From NCBI GenBank assembly GCA_015068085.1, contig SVLF01000011.1, forward strand, positions 1 through 57,333: a stretch of 57,333 nt of DNA, written 5' to 3'. Below, piece by piece: positions 34,697 through 40,602 of this stretch (position 1 is the stretch's first letter; each line of letters opens with the position of its first letter). This DNA is from Oscillospiraceae bacterium (GTDB taxonomy: Bacteria > Bacillota > Clostridia > Oscillospirales > JAAYXM01). A model generated the notes under the pieces. It searched no databases. It had not been told where the DNA came from and worked only from the letters and a program-made list of their open reading frames with translations. Position numbers and translations under genes: made by a program.

Positions 34697-34996
34697 TTAT
34701 GCGTCTTTGAGTGCGCGCTCAAGCCAGATTGCAGCAATATCCATTGCCTGATAAAGTCCGTCCGTTTCGGTTTTCTTCACTATTCTGTCCTTTGATTTTA
34801 TCGTCGGGTCAGTAAGCTGAAGCTGAAGCGAAACCCGGGTTGCAAGCTTGATATCCTCCAGGTCTTTGTCGTCGGTTACTTGAAGCATTATAATGTACTT
34901 ATCCGCCATGCTGCCATAATAGAGAACCTTATCCTTTCGTGTAAGTGCGCGTCCTTTGTATGTCAGTAGCTTTTCTTCCTTTTTTGCTGATGCCAT
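34697..34996 (-). CDS. Small conserved hypothetical protein
   Basis: A 99-residue cytosolic protein I cannot name. It begins with a lysine-rich stretch (MASAKKEEKLLTYKGR), continues with a compact alpha/beta region (KVLYYGSMADKYIIMLQVTD, KLATRVSLQLQLTD) and ends in an amphipathic helix (YQAMDIAAIWLERALKD). AGGAGG lies 6 bases before the ATG, and the gene lies 35 bp behind ireB on the same strand with a terminator following, so the two form a short operon. A role alongside PASTA-kinase signalling is possible but unsupported. Confidence 0.75.
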   Translation of the reverse strand: MASAKKEEKLLTYKGRALTRKDKVLYYGSMADKYIIMLQVTDDKDLEDIKLATRVSLQLQLTDPTIKSKDRIVKKTETDGLYQAMDIAAIWLERALKDA

Positions 34997-35031
34997 GGTT
35001 ATCCTCCTGAATTAAAATCATATCCGCCGTC

Positions 35032-35277
35032 TCAATCCGATAAGTAATGACGGACGAGTGTGTGGAGAAGCTCGTCACGGTCAAGCTTACGTACAAGACT
35101 GCGTGCATTGTTGTGGTTTGTGATGTATGTCGGGTCTTCCGAAAGGATATATCCGACAATCTGACTTATGGGGTTGTAGCCTTTACTTTTCAGTGCGTCA
35201 TAGATTTCTGTCAGGATGAATTTCATCTCATCGTCCTGATCTTTTTTTAAGACGAACTTTTGTGTGTTGTCAAACAT
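35032..35277 (-). CDS. ireB: IreB family regulatory phosphoprotein (UPF0297)
   Basis: An 81-residue member of the UPF0297/IreB family. In Enterococcus IreB is phosphorylated by the PASTA-domain Ser/Thr kinase IreK and restrains cephalosporin resistance. The start is placed at [14 protein letters not shown], with AGGAGG 9 bases upstream; an ATG eight codons earlier overlaps that site. Conserved parts include [19 protein letters not shown] and [20 protein letters not shown]. In many Firmicutes it lies beside alaS and ruvX, which are absent here. A TTTACA/TAAAAT promoter precedes it. Confidence 0.93.
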   Translation of the reverse strand: MFDNTQKFVLKKDQDDEMKFILTEIYDALKSKGYNPISQIVGYILSEDPTYITNHNNARSLVRKLDRDELLHTLVRHYLSD

Positions 35278-35307
35278 CTGTTCATCCCTCCTTGTTTCCA
35301 TGATAAT

Positions 35308-35336
35308 ATTTTAATACATTTTTTCTCTTTTGTAAA
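35308..35336 (-). promoter_or_regulatory. Promoter of ireB
   Basis: Minus strand TTTACA, 17-bp spacer, TAAAAT, about 30 bp before the start codon. Confidence 0.6.
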
Positions 35337-35491
35337 TAATAAAATATAATGTAAAGGGAAAATTTAAAAAAAAATTTTCATGGCGTGAAATTATCTGAAT
35401 ATAAATTTACCATATTTCCGGATAAATTGCAAGGAAAATATAACTTTTTCAGAAATAATAAAAAAATGGAAAAATTTTTTCAAAATTTTGC

Positions 35492-35520
35492 TTGACATTT
35501 GGAGAAAAATTTAGTATACT
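35492..35520 (+). promoter_or_regulatory. Promoter of the tRNA cluster
   Basis: TTGACA, 17-bp spacer, TATACT, 33 bp before tRNA-Val and after a very AT-rich block (35330-35490) that may act as an UP-like element. Confidence 0.85.
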
Positions 35521-35553
35521 ATTAAAGTCGCGTGTGACTGGCGACAAAGTTGT

Positions 35554-35629
35554 GGGAGCATAGCTCAGCTGGGAGAGCATCTGCCTTACAAGCAGGGGGT
35601 CACAGGTTCGAGCCCTGTTGTTCCCACCA
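35554..35629 (+). tRNA. tRNA-Val (anticodon UAC)
   Basis: Cloverleaf of 76 nt with encoded CCA. Acceptor GGGAGCA pairs with TGTTCCC; anticodon loop CTTACAA; T-loop GGTTCGAGCC. Confidence 0.97.
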
Positions 35630-35634
35630 CATAT

Positions 35635-35711
35635 GGCCCGGTAGTTCAGTTGGTTAGAACGCTAGCCTGTCACGCTAGAGGTCGTGGGTTCGAGCCCCAT
35701 CCGGGTCGCCA
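35635..35711 (+). tRNA. tRNA-Asp (anticodon GUC)
   Basis: Seventy-seven nt with encoded CCA. Anticodon stem CTAGC/GCTAG with loop CTGTCAC; T-arm GTGGGTTCGAGCCCCAT. Confidence 0.97.
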
Positions 35712-35717
35712 GTCTTT

Positions 35718-35793
35718 GCCTCTGTAGCTCAGTCGGTAGAGCAGGGGACTGAAAATCCCCGTGTCGTTGGTTCGATTCCGACCGGAGGCACCA
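35718..35793 (+). tRNA. tRNA-Phe (anticodon GAA)
   Basis: Acceptor GCCTCTG pairs with CGGAGGC; anticodon stem GGGGA/TCCCC with loop CTGAAAA; encoded CCA. Confidence 0.97.
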
Positions 35794-35796
35794 TAT

Positions 35797-35871
35797 GCGG
35801 GAGTGACTCAGTGGTAGAGTGTCACCTTGCCAAGGTGAAAGTCGCGAGTTCGAATCTCGTCTTCCGCTCCA
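35797..35871 (+). tRNA. tRNA-Gly (anticodon GCC)
   Basis: Acceptor GCGGGAG pairs with CTTCCGC; anticodon loop TTGCCAA; encoded CCA. Confidence 0.97.
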
Positions 35872-35875
35872 TCTT

Positions 35876-35907
35876 TTACGACAGGAGCACACGCGTTCCT
35901 GTCGTAA
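35876..35907 (+). other. Hairpin in the tRNA-Gly/tRNA-Cys spacer
   Basis: A perfect 11-bp stem TTACGACAGGA / TCCTGTCGTAA with a 10-base loop in the only long spacer of the cluster; it may be a processing signal or partial terminator. Confidence 0.6.
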
Positions 35908-35914
35908 TCTATAT

Positions 35915-35989
35915 GGCGCCATAGCCAAGTGGTAAGGCATGGGTCTGCAAAACCCTGATTCCCCAGTTCAAATCTGGGTGGCGCCTCCA
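35915..35989 (+). tRNA. tRNA-Cys (anticodon GCA)
   Basis: Acceptor GGCGCCA pairs with TGGCGCC; anticodon loop CTGCAAA; encoded CCA. Confidence 0.97.
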
Positions 35990-35990
35990 G

Positions 35991-36022
35991 AAAAAGCGAC
36001 TTGTTTCGACAAGTCGCTTTTT
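35991..36022 (+). terminator. Terminator of the tRNA cluster
   Basis: Fourteen-bp stem AAAAAGCGACTTGT with a TTCG tetraloop, ending in five Ts. Confidence 0.9.
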
Positions 36023-36025
36023 CAA

Positions 36026-36193
36026 TGAAATTTGCCTGCGGCAAGTGAAATAGCTTCGCTATGAAATACACTTCGTGTATGAAATATTGCTACGCAATAT
36101 GAAAAGGCAAATTTTATTTCACATTTTTCTAAAAGAAAAATATTTCATAATCCGTCAGGATTATTTCATATCGAACAAAGTGAGATATTTCAT
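36026..36193. repeat. Array of short hairpins separated by TGAAAT, mirrored by ATTTCA
   Basis: Left half: five TGAAAT/TGAAAA spacers alternate with four hairpins (TTGCC-TGC-GGCAA, ATAGC-TTC-GCTAT, ATACAC-TTC-GTGTAT, ATATTGC-TAC-GCAATAT). Right half: ATTTCA spacers alternate with three hairpins (ATTTTTCT/AGAAAAAT, ATAATCC/GGATTAT, ATATC/GATAT). The spacers of the two halves are complementary, as are AAATTTGCC (36029-36036 region) and GGCAAATTT (36106-36114), so the whole could fold as one branched structure. No gene is present. The type resembles repeats I recall from gut Clostridia; I could not check this. Confidence 0.8.
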
Positions 36194-36230
36194 TAAAAAC
36201 TAAACTACATCATTATTGTTCTGCATTGCC

Positions 36231-36259
36231 AAAGAGAGTCCGAAAAATTGGGCTCTTTT
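36231..36259 (+). terminator. Possible terminator downstream of the hairpin array
   Basis: AAAGAG and TCC pair with GG and CTCTTT, followed by TTTTGTATT. The remaining parts of the 36194-36339 gap show no gene. Confidence 0.45.
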
Positions 36260-36339
36260 GTATTAATACCCGAAACCGGCGCAGAGGAAATACATAATTA
36301 ATTATCATTATCACAGCTTTGACCGATTTTTTCGATACG

Positions 36340-36378
36340 ATTAAAGCACCACACTTTTCTAAAATGCGGTGCTTTAAT
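36340..36378 (-). terminator. Terminator of the GNAT gene
   Basis: Eleven-bp stem ATTAAAGCACC / GGTGCTTTAAT located 8 bp past the leftward GNAT stop. Confidence 0.7.
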
Positions 36379-36385
36379 CATATTA

Positions 36386-36862
36386 TCATTGTGACAACTC
36401 TTTCAGGGTATCTCCGGCAATACGGTAAACGGTCCAATCCTTCATCGGCTCGGCACCGAGGGACAAATAAAAATCAATACTCGGTTGATTCCAATCAAGG
36501 CACCACCATTCCAATCTCCCGCAGCCTCTTTCCAAGGCTATCTGTGCAAGCTTTTTCAACAACGCTTTGCCGTAGCCTTTATTTCGGTGCTCGGGTATAA
36601 CGTAGAGATCCTCCAGATAAATCCCCGATCTTCCGAGAAATGTGGAAAAGTTATGAAAAAATAAAGCAAATCCGACTTCTTTGCCTTCTACACAAGCAAA
36701 AATGACCTCTGCCTTTTTATTGTCAAATATCCATTTTTGCAAAAGTTCCTCTGTTGCGACTACTTCATTAAGCATTTTTTCATAAGCAGCAAGCTCTTTG
36801 ATAAAATGAAGGATCAAGGCGCAATCGCTTTTTTGGGCATAACGAAAAGTTAGTTTATGCAT
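36386..36862 (-). CDS. GNAT family N-acetyltransferase (diamine/thialysine acetyltransferase-like)
   Basis: A 158-residue acetyl-CoA-dependent acetyltransferase. The sequence FALFFHNFSTFLGRSGIYLE and the acetyl-CoA pyrophosphate loop VIPEHRNKGYGKALLKKLAQ, followed by CGRLEWWCLDWNQPSIDFYL, are typical of the spermidine/spermine acetyltransferase-like group, which acts on polyamines or thialysine. GGGAGAAG lies just before the ATG. It is followed by a terminator on the left and preceded by a small membrane protein gene on the right, 40 bp away, so the two may share a transcript. Confidence 0.9.
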   Translation of the reverse strand: MHKLTFRYAQKSDCALILHFIKELAAYEKMLNEVVATEELLQKWIFDNKKAEVIFACVEGKEVGFALFFHNFSTFLGRSGIYLEDLYVIPEHRNKGYGKALLKKLAQIALERGCGRLEWWCLDWNQPSIDFYLSLGAEPMKDWTVYRIAGDTLKELSQ

Positions 36863-36902
36863 TTTCTTCTCCCTAAAATGAATCTATGCCGTTTAATGTG
36901 TT

Positions 36903-37232
36903 TTATTCATTCGGTTCATTGTCCCCTCTGTCGGGAAGTGCGGCAACAAGAATATATCCTATCATTGTAAAAATAAAAGAAAAACGGATAAAAAAGGATG
37001 CGTCATAACCCTTATCCTCGGCAACGAGACCAAAGCATCCGGCTATGTAATAATCGATAAACAGACCGATAGATAAGCCAATACCCGAGCCCAGAATTGA
37101 CGCTCCTACGGCAAAACCCTCGGAAATAGCAAATATGAGGAATAAAATAAACGAGATGACAAGTATAATGGCAATAAGTCCTGCAAGTACATTAGAAAGG
37201 AACTTGTCCGATTCATATATCTTTTTTAACAT
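36903..37232 (-). CDS. Small integral membrane protein of unknown function
   Basis: A 109-residue hydrophobic protein with three predicted helices (about 15-37, 40-65 with several glycines, and 80-98: FIFTMIGYILVAALP). It ends in a charged tail (DRGDNEPNE). No family is recognised. AGAGG lies 7 bases before the ATG, and a consensus TTGACA/TAGAAT promoter precedes it, so it is very likely expressed, perhaps together with the GNAT gene downstream. Confidence 0.7.
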   Translation of the reverse strand: MLKKIYESDKFLSNVLAGLIAIILVISFILFLIFAISEGFAVGASILGSGIGLSIGLFIDYYIAGCFGLVAEDKGYDASFFIRFSFIFTMIGYILVAALPDRGDNEPNE

Positions 37233-37261
37233 ATTTATACCTCTGATATAAAATTTGTTTT

Positions 37262-37290
37262 ATTCTACCATAGCCGCAGATTTTTGTCAA
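37262..37290 (-). promoter_or_regulatory. Promoter of the small membrane protein gene
   Basis: Minus strand TTGACA, 17-bp spacer, TAGAAT, 30 bp before the start. Confidence 0.8.
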
Positions 37291-37296
37291 CCGCCG

Positions 37297-37326
37297 TTGA
37301 AACGTCAGCATTTTTAATGTTATAAT
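37297..37326 (+). promoter_or_regulatory. Divergent rightward promoter without an obvious gene
   Basis: TTGAAA, 18-bp spacer, TATAAT on the plus strand, back to back with the leftward promoter. A transcript from here would run about 110 nt to the hairpin at 37412-37441. An ATG at 37327 opens a 38-codon frame without a Shine-Dalgarno site. Confidence 0.5.
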
Positions 37327-37411
37327 ATGAAAAACGGCAAACTGCCGCAAATAACAAAAGTGTTTGAGCGTGTTATAGGTTCATCCGATGACTGTAATAA
37401 GTTATATAATA

Positions 37412-37441
37412 AAGAAAGCCATCCGAAAGGACGGCTTTCTT
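37412..37441. terminator. Terminator of the DUF4234 gene (and of a possible small RNA)
   Basis: Stem AAGAAAGCC-TCC / GGA-GGCTTTCTT with a GAAA tetraloop and one mismatch; T-rich on the minus-strand side. Confidence 0.75.
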
Positions 37442-37459
37442 GAATTATAAGGCATAGAA

Positions 37460-37819
37460 TTATGCTACGATGGTGCGGTTGTAGTTGTCGCAAATTACGT
37501 AGAAGCTGTAAAAGGGGATAAACATAAGTAATCCGAGAACGATACCGTTGTCTATGGGAGCAACCTTAACACCCTTTGCCTGAGCGAGCTCAACCTGCTG
37601 CATATTGAAGAGGAAGAACCATACGAGAGGAACGACTCCGCAAGTAACTAAGCCGAGAAGAAATGCTATGAGATAGGTCATTCTGGGCTTGATTCCGTAA
37701 CGTGCAGCTTCTTCGTTGTTAGCGGTGGACATACAGTGGAAAACATAGATGGAATAAATTCCGCAGGTAACTATGTTGAGAAGTAAAACTGTAAGCCAAT
37801 TATAAGTTTTCTTTTCCAT
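37460..37819 (-). CDS. DUF4234-like small membrane protein
   Basis: A 119-residue protein with about three membrane helices. It starts MEKKTYNWLTVLLLNIVTCG, followed by IYSIYVF, a pattern (N-x2-T-x-GIY-x-IY) I associate with DUF4234. The frame opens 21 codons further upstream, but AAGGAAA lies 8 bases before the ATG at 37819, and a promoter -35 overlaps the upstream ATG. Function unknown. It has its own promoter and terminator. Confidence 0.75.
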   Translation of the reverse strand: MEKKTYNWLTVLLLNIVTCGIYSIYVFHCMSTANNEEAARYGIKPRMTYLIAFLLGLVTCGVVPLVWFFLFNMQQVELAQAKGVKVAPIDNGIVLGLLMFIPFYSFYVICDNYNRTIVA

Positions 37820-37853
37820 GATACATTTCCTTTCTAAAAAATAATATGACAAG

Positions 37854-37882
37854 ATTTTATAATAAATTACACGATTTGTCAA
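37854..37882 (-). promoter_or_regulatory. Promoter of the DUF4234 gene
   Basis: Minus strand TTGACA, 17-bp spacer, TAAAAT, 35 bp before the start codon; it excludes the longer frame. Confidence 0.75.
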
Positions 37883-37912
37883 TATATTTAAGAAAAAAAT
37901 ATCAACTGAAAA

Positions 37913-39610
37913 TCAATCTATGGTCATATCAAGTTTATATCTAATTATTTTACGCAGTGTATTTTTGGGAAACTCATTTTCTCTTATCTTAAGAATTGCT
38001 ATTTTTTTATAAACTACGGTCTCTCTGTTGTGATTATCGATATACTTTTTGAAGTATCCAAAGATATCCTCAATGCCGTTTTTCTTGAAGTATTCTCTGT
38101 CGGGAAAGATCTCTGCAACAATGGCATTATACTCGAGAGCTCTCTTGCTCTGCCCCTCGTAAACGATTATTTCAAGAAGTCCGGGAATGGCGGTAAATTC
38201 GTTTTCTATCTCCTCGGGATAAACGTTTTTGCCGTTAGAGAGAATAATGAGATTTTTCTTTCTTCCTGTTATATATAGGATTTTGTTTTTGTCGAATCTT
38301 CCGTAGTCCCCCGTTCTGAAATACCCGTCTGCAGTCATAGCTTCTTTTGTCGCATCTTCGTCATTATAATAGCCAAGCATTACATTTGGACCCTTCACAA
38401 GGATCTCGCCCTCGCCCTCCTCGTTGGGATCGTCTATTTTTATGCTGACAATATCCATAGGATTACCAACACTTCCGGGAACGATGTTTTTTGAGCGGTT
38501 GAAGGCGATAAGGGGCGCACATTCGGTAATGCCGTAGCCGTTTAAGGTGGATATGCCTATTGCCTCGAAAAATTCGAGTATCTCAGGGTTTATCGGTGCA
38601 CCGCCCGAAATTACGGTTTTAAGCTCGCCGCCAAAGGCATCGCGTACAGATGAAAAGAGCTTCTTTCTTATATCTATTCCGAATCTACGAAGGAAATTAC
38701 TTATTTTTATCATTCTGAAAAGAAGCTTTTCCTTTCCCTTGTCCTTTACTGTCTGAAGGATCCTTCTGTAGAAGGTCTCAAGATATAGCGGAACAAGAGC
38801 AAGATGTCCCGGCTTTTGTTCCTTCATTTCCTTTGTGATATATTTAAGACCTGAGGAAATATATATTTCTGCACCGATGACGGTATGACCCGCGAACATT
38901 ACGGTAGAGCCGTACGTATGGTGGGGAGGGAGCAGGGAAACGGTCTTGCCCGAATAATCGATATAGGGGATAGCATCGTTTATGTCGGAGAGTATAGCAT
39001 TCTGTGAAAGCATGACACCCTTCCCCTTTCCCGTTGTACCCGAGGTAAATACCAGAAGCGCCATCTTGAAGGGGTCGATATCGGCATCGAAATAAAGGGA
39101 GGAGTTTTCAGAATATATTTTTCTACCCTTATTCGTGAGCTTTTTAATACTCATTTCCTCATCTTTTGAAAGCATATATACAGTTTCGTGAGAAAGTGAA
39201 ACGGTCTTTGAAATATCATCAGCCTTTCCCTTTATATCCTCATCGGCAAAAAGGAATTTTACATCTGCTTTTTTACAGGTATCCGAAAGGTCCTTTGAGA
39301 GCCATTCCTTATCTAAAGGAACAATAACAGCTCCTATGGAAAGAAGTGAAAAATACATTACCGCCCAATCATAGGAAAACTTACCTATTACCGCGCAATG
39401 CTTTTCTGTACAGCCCATAACATTAAGAGCGCAGGAAAGATGACGGACGTCATCGCGAAACCGAAGGAAACTCACCTTTTTTATCTGCTTGTCATTTGGC
39501 TTTTTACGGTAGGAATAAGCGGTTTTTTCGCCGTGCTCCTTGCCTGCCCATTCGATAAGTTCTCTCATATTTGCAAAGCTTTTTTTCTCATGTATAATAT
39601 GGTTATTCAT
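37913..39610 (-). CDS. AMP-dependent synthetase/ligase (long-chain fatty acid:CoA ligase type)
   Basis: A 565-residue acyl-adenylating enzyme, predicted to activate fatty or other carboxylic acids for CoA thioester formation. The P-loop-like motif LLVFTSGTTGKGKGVMLS is near residue 195; the adenylate-binding NGYGITECAP, the YFRTGDYGRFD Asp, and the hinge GRKKNLIILSNGKNVYPEEI follow; the C-terminal catalytic Lys is within FPKNTLRKIIR. GGAG lies 6 bases before the ATG. A 15-bp palindrome matching one at the TetR promoter lies 37 bp upstream, so TetR probably controls it. No membrane segment is seen. Confidence 0.9.
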   Translation of the reverse strand: MNNHIIHEKKSFANMRELIEWAGKEHGEKTAYSYRKKPNDKQIKKVSFLRFRDDVRHLSCALNVMGCTEKHCAVIGKFSYDWAVMYFSLLSIGAVIVPLDKEWLSKDLSDTCKKADVKFLFADEDIKGKADDISKTVSLSHETVYMLSKDEEMSIKKLTNKGRKIYSENSSLYFDADIDPFKMALLVFTSGTTGKGKGVMLSQNAILSDINDAIPYIDYSGKTVSLLPPHHTYGSTVMFAGHTVIGAEIYISSGLKYITKEMKEQKPGHLALVPLYLETFYRRILQTVKDKGKEKLLFRMIKISNFLRRFGIDIRKKLFSSVRDAFGGELKTVISGGAPINPEILEFFEAIGISTLNGYGITECAPLIAFNRSKNIVPGSVGNPMDIVSIKIDDPNEEGEGEILVKGPNVMLGYYNDEDATKEAMTADGYFRTGDYGRFDKNKILYITGRKKNLIILSNGKNVYPEEIENEFTAIPGLLEIIVYEGQSKRALEYNAIVAEIFPDREYFKKNGIEDIFGYFKKYIDNHNRETVVYKKIAILKIRENEFPKNTLRKIIRYKLDMTID

Positions 39611-39646
39611 AAATCTCTCCTTAGTGAATGAATTTTCAACGGTTTC

Positions 39647-39661
39647 AGCACACGGTGTGCT
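39647..39661. promoter_or_regulatory. TetR operator at the acyl-CoA ligase gene
   Basis: AGCACACGGTGTGCT, a palindrome with a single central base. A weak minus-strand TTTACG-N17-AAAAAT lies directly upstream. Confidence 0.75.
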
Positions 39662-39670
39662 AAATATTTT

Positions 39671-39694
39671 TTTACGGAAATTTCTTTCCGTAAA
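39671..39694. other. Hairpin between the TetR and acyl-CoA ligase genes
   Basis: Perfect 10-bp stem TTTACGGAAA / TTTCCGTAAA. It lacks a downstream T run on either strand, so it is only a possible terminator for the TetR gene. Confidence 0.45.
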
Positions 39695-39719
39695 AATTTG
39701 ATTATTTAATTAATAATAA

Positions 39720-40307
39720 TTATTTGGTTGGATGTGCCATACCGTCAAGAAGAATACCGAAGCTGTATTTGAAATTTTCCAGAGCCTCTTCTTTTTTAAG
39801 CCCCCTGCCCAAAGCATCGGCATTATAACCTCTGATAAAGCACCATATGGAATAGCTCATTTTTTTACTGTCTATATTGCCGATAAATCCCTTTTGCTTT
39901 CCGAATTCAATGAGCTCTTCTATCTTTGATTTCCACCAATTATAGTTTTCTTCAGAGGTGGAATCGTTTTCGAAAATATAGTGATTAAGATTCATCTTAT
40001 TTTCATAGGACATAACAAGAGTATTTGCAACGATGTTTATTACCTGAGTGAAAAAATCCTTTTCGGGATCGAACTCCGAGATAATGCTTTCCCTTATCTT
40101 AAGAACTGTGTTTTCATAGATTATCTCAAGTACCTCGTCTATATTACGAAATCGATTATAAAAAACACGGTTGGTAATATTAAGCTCCCGCATAACCATT
40201 CTGACAGTTACAGATTCCGCTCCCTGCTCGGAGGCGAGCTTTTCAACTGTATCTATGATACTTTGTGACATTTCATCATTGATATATTTTTGTTGCCTTT
40301 CTTTCAT
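39720..40307 (-). CDS. TetR/AcrR family transcriptional regulator
   Basis: A 195-residue regulator. Its N-terminal helix-turn-helix is SVTVRMVMRELNITNRVFYN, RFRNIDEVLEII; the remaining helices form the ligand pocket (KMSYSIWCFIRGYNADALGR). The start is placed at MKERQQKYINDEMSQS, with GGAGGG 4 bases upstream; an ATG 21 codons earlier overlaps the promoter. An AGCACAC-N-GTGTGCC palindrome overlaps its own transcription start and a perfect version lies ahead of the acyl-CoA ligase, so it very likely represses both. The ligand is probably a fatty acid or acyl-CoA, by context only. Confidence 0.9.
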   Translation of the reverse strand: MKERQQKYINDEMSQSIIDTVEKLASEQGAESVTVRMVMRELNITNRVFYNRFRNIDEVLEIIYENTVLKIRESIISEFDPEKDFFTQVINIVANTLVMSYENKMNLNHYIFENDSTSEENYNWWKSKIEELIEFGKQKGFIGNIDSKKMSYSIWCFIRGYNADALGRGLKKEEALENFKYSFGILLDGMAHPTK

Positions 40308-40319
40308 GACACCCTCCGC

Positions 40320-40334
40320 AGCACACTGTGTGCC
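40320..40334. promoter_or_regulatory. TetR operator at its own promoter
   Basis: AGCACACTGTGTGCC, differing from the ligase operator only at the centre and one end; it covers the expected +1 of the promoter at 40342-40370. Confidence 0.75.
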
Positions 40335-40341
40335 GAACAGT

Positions 40342-40370
40342 ATTCTAACACGAAAAACTTTGTATGTCAA
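40342..40370 (-). promoter_or_regulatory. Promoter of the TetR gene
   Basis: Minus strand TTGACA, 17-bp spacer, TAGAAT. Confidence 0.8.
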
Positions 40371-40498
40371 CAGCGAAATTATGAATTTTTTAATTTATAG
40401 GAAAATGATTCTCTTCATGTAACGAAATAAAGTAGCTTTCGGATGATTCATGCTCTGGTATTGCTGTGGACCGGCGCTCGCTTTTATGTTTGTGCAAC

Positions 40499-40528
40499 TT
40501 GACAATTATCGTTATGATATGTTATAAT
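40499..40528 (+). promoter_or_regulatory. Promoter of the SLH-DUF4838 cluster
   Basis: TTGACA, 18-bp spacer, TATAAT. The leader of about 65 nt includes an extra AAAGGAG sequence at 40543 that has no start codon near it. Confidence 0.8.
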
Positions 40529-40602
40529 ATAATAGTTATAATAAAGGAGAAACCTATTCATCCTTAAATCGTACTTTAAAACAATTTGTAAAGGAGCACA
40601 AA

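Noticed and set aside
35662-36071. Minus-strand frames across the tRNA cluster, with phrases such as RRDSNSRLSPWQG
   Set aside because: They are antisense to tRNA genes; such frames are a familiar artefact of conserved tRNA sequences.
36026-36193. Possible CRISPR array
   Set aside because: The repeated part is only 6 bp, the intervening units are palindromes of unequal length, and no cas genes lie nearby.
37327-37443. 38-codon frame beginning MKNGKLPQITK
   Set aside because: The ATG overlaps the -10 region of the promoter and has no ribosome-binding site; a non-coding transcript is more plausible.
40356-40372. ACTTTGTATGTCAACAG near the TetR gene as a GntR operator
   Set aside because: The match is to one arm only and is explained by the TetR -35 box (TTGACA on the minus strand).
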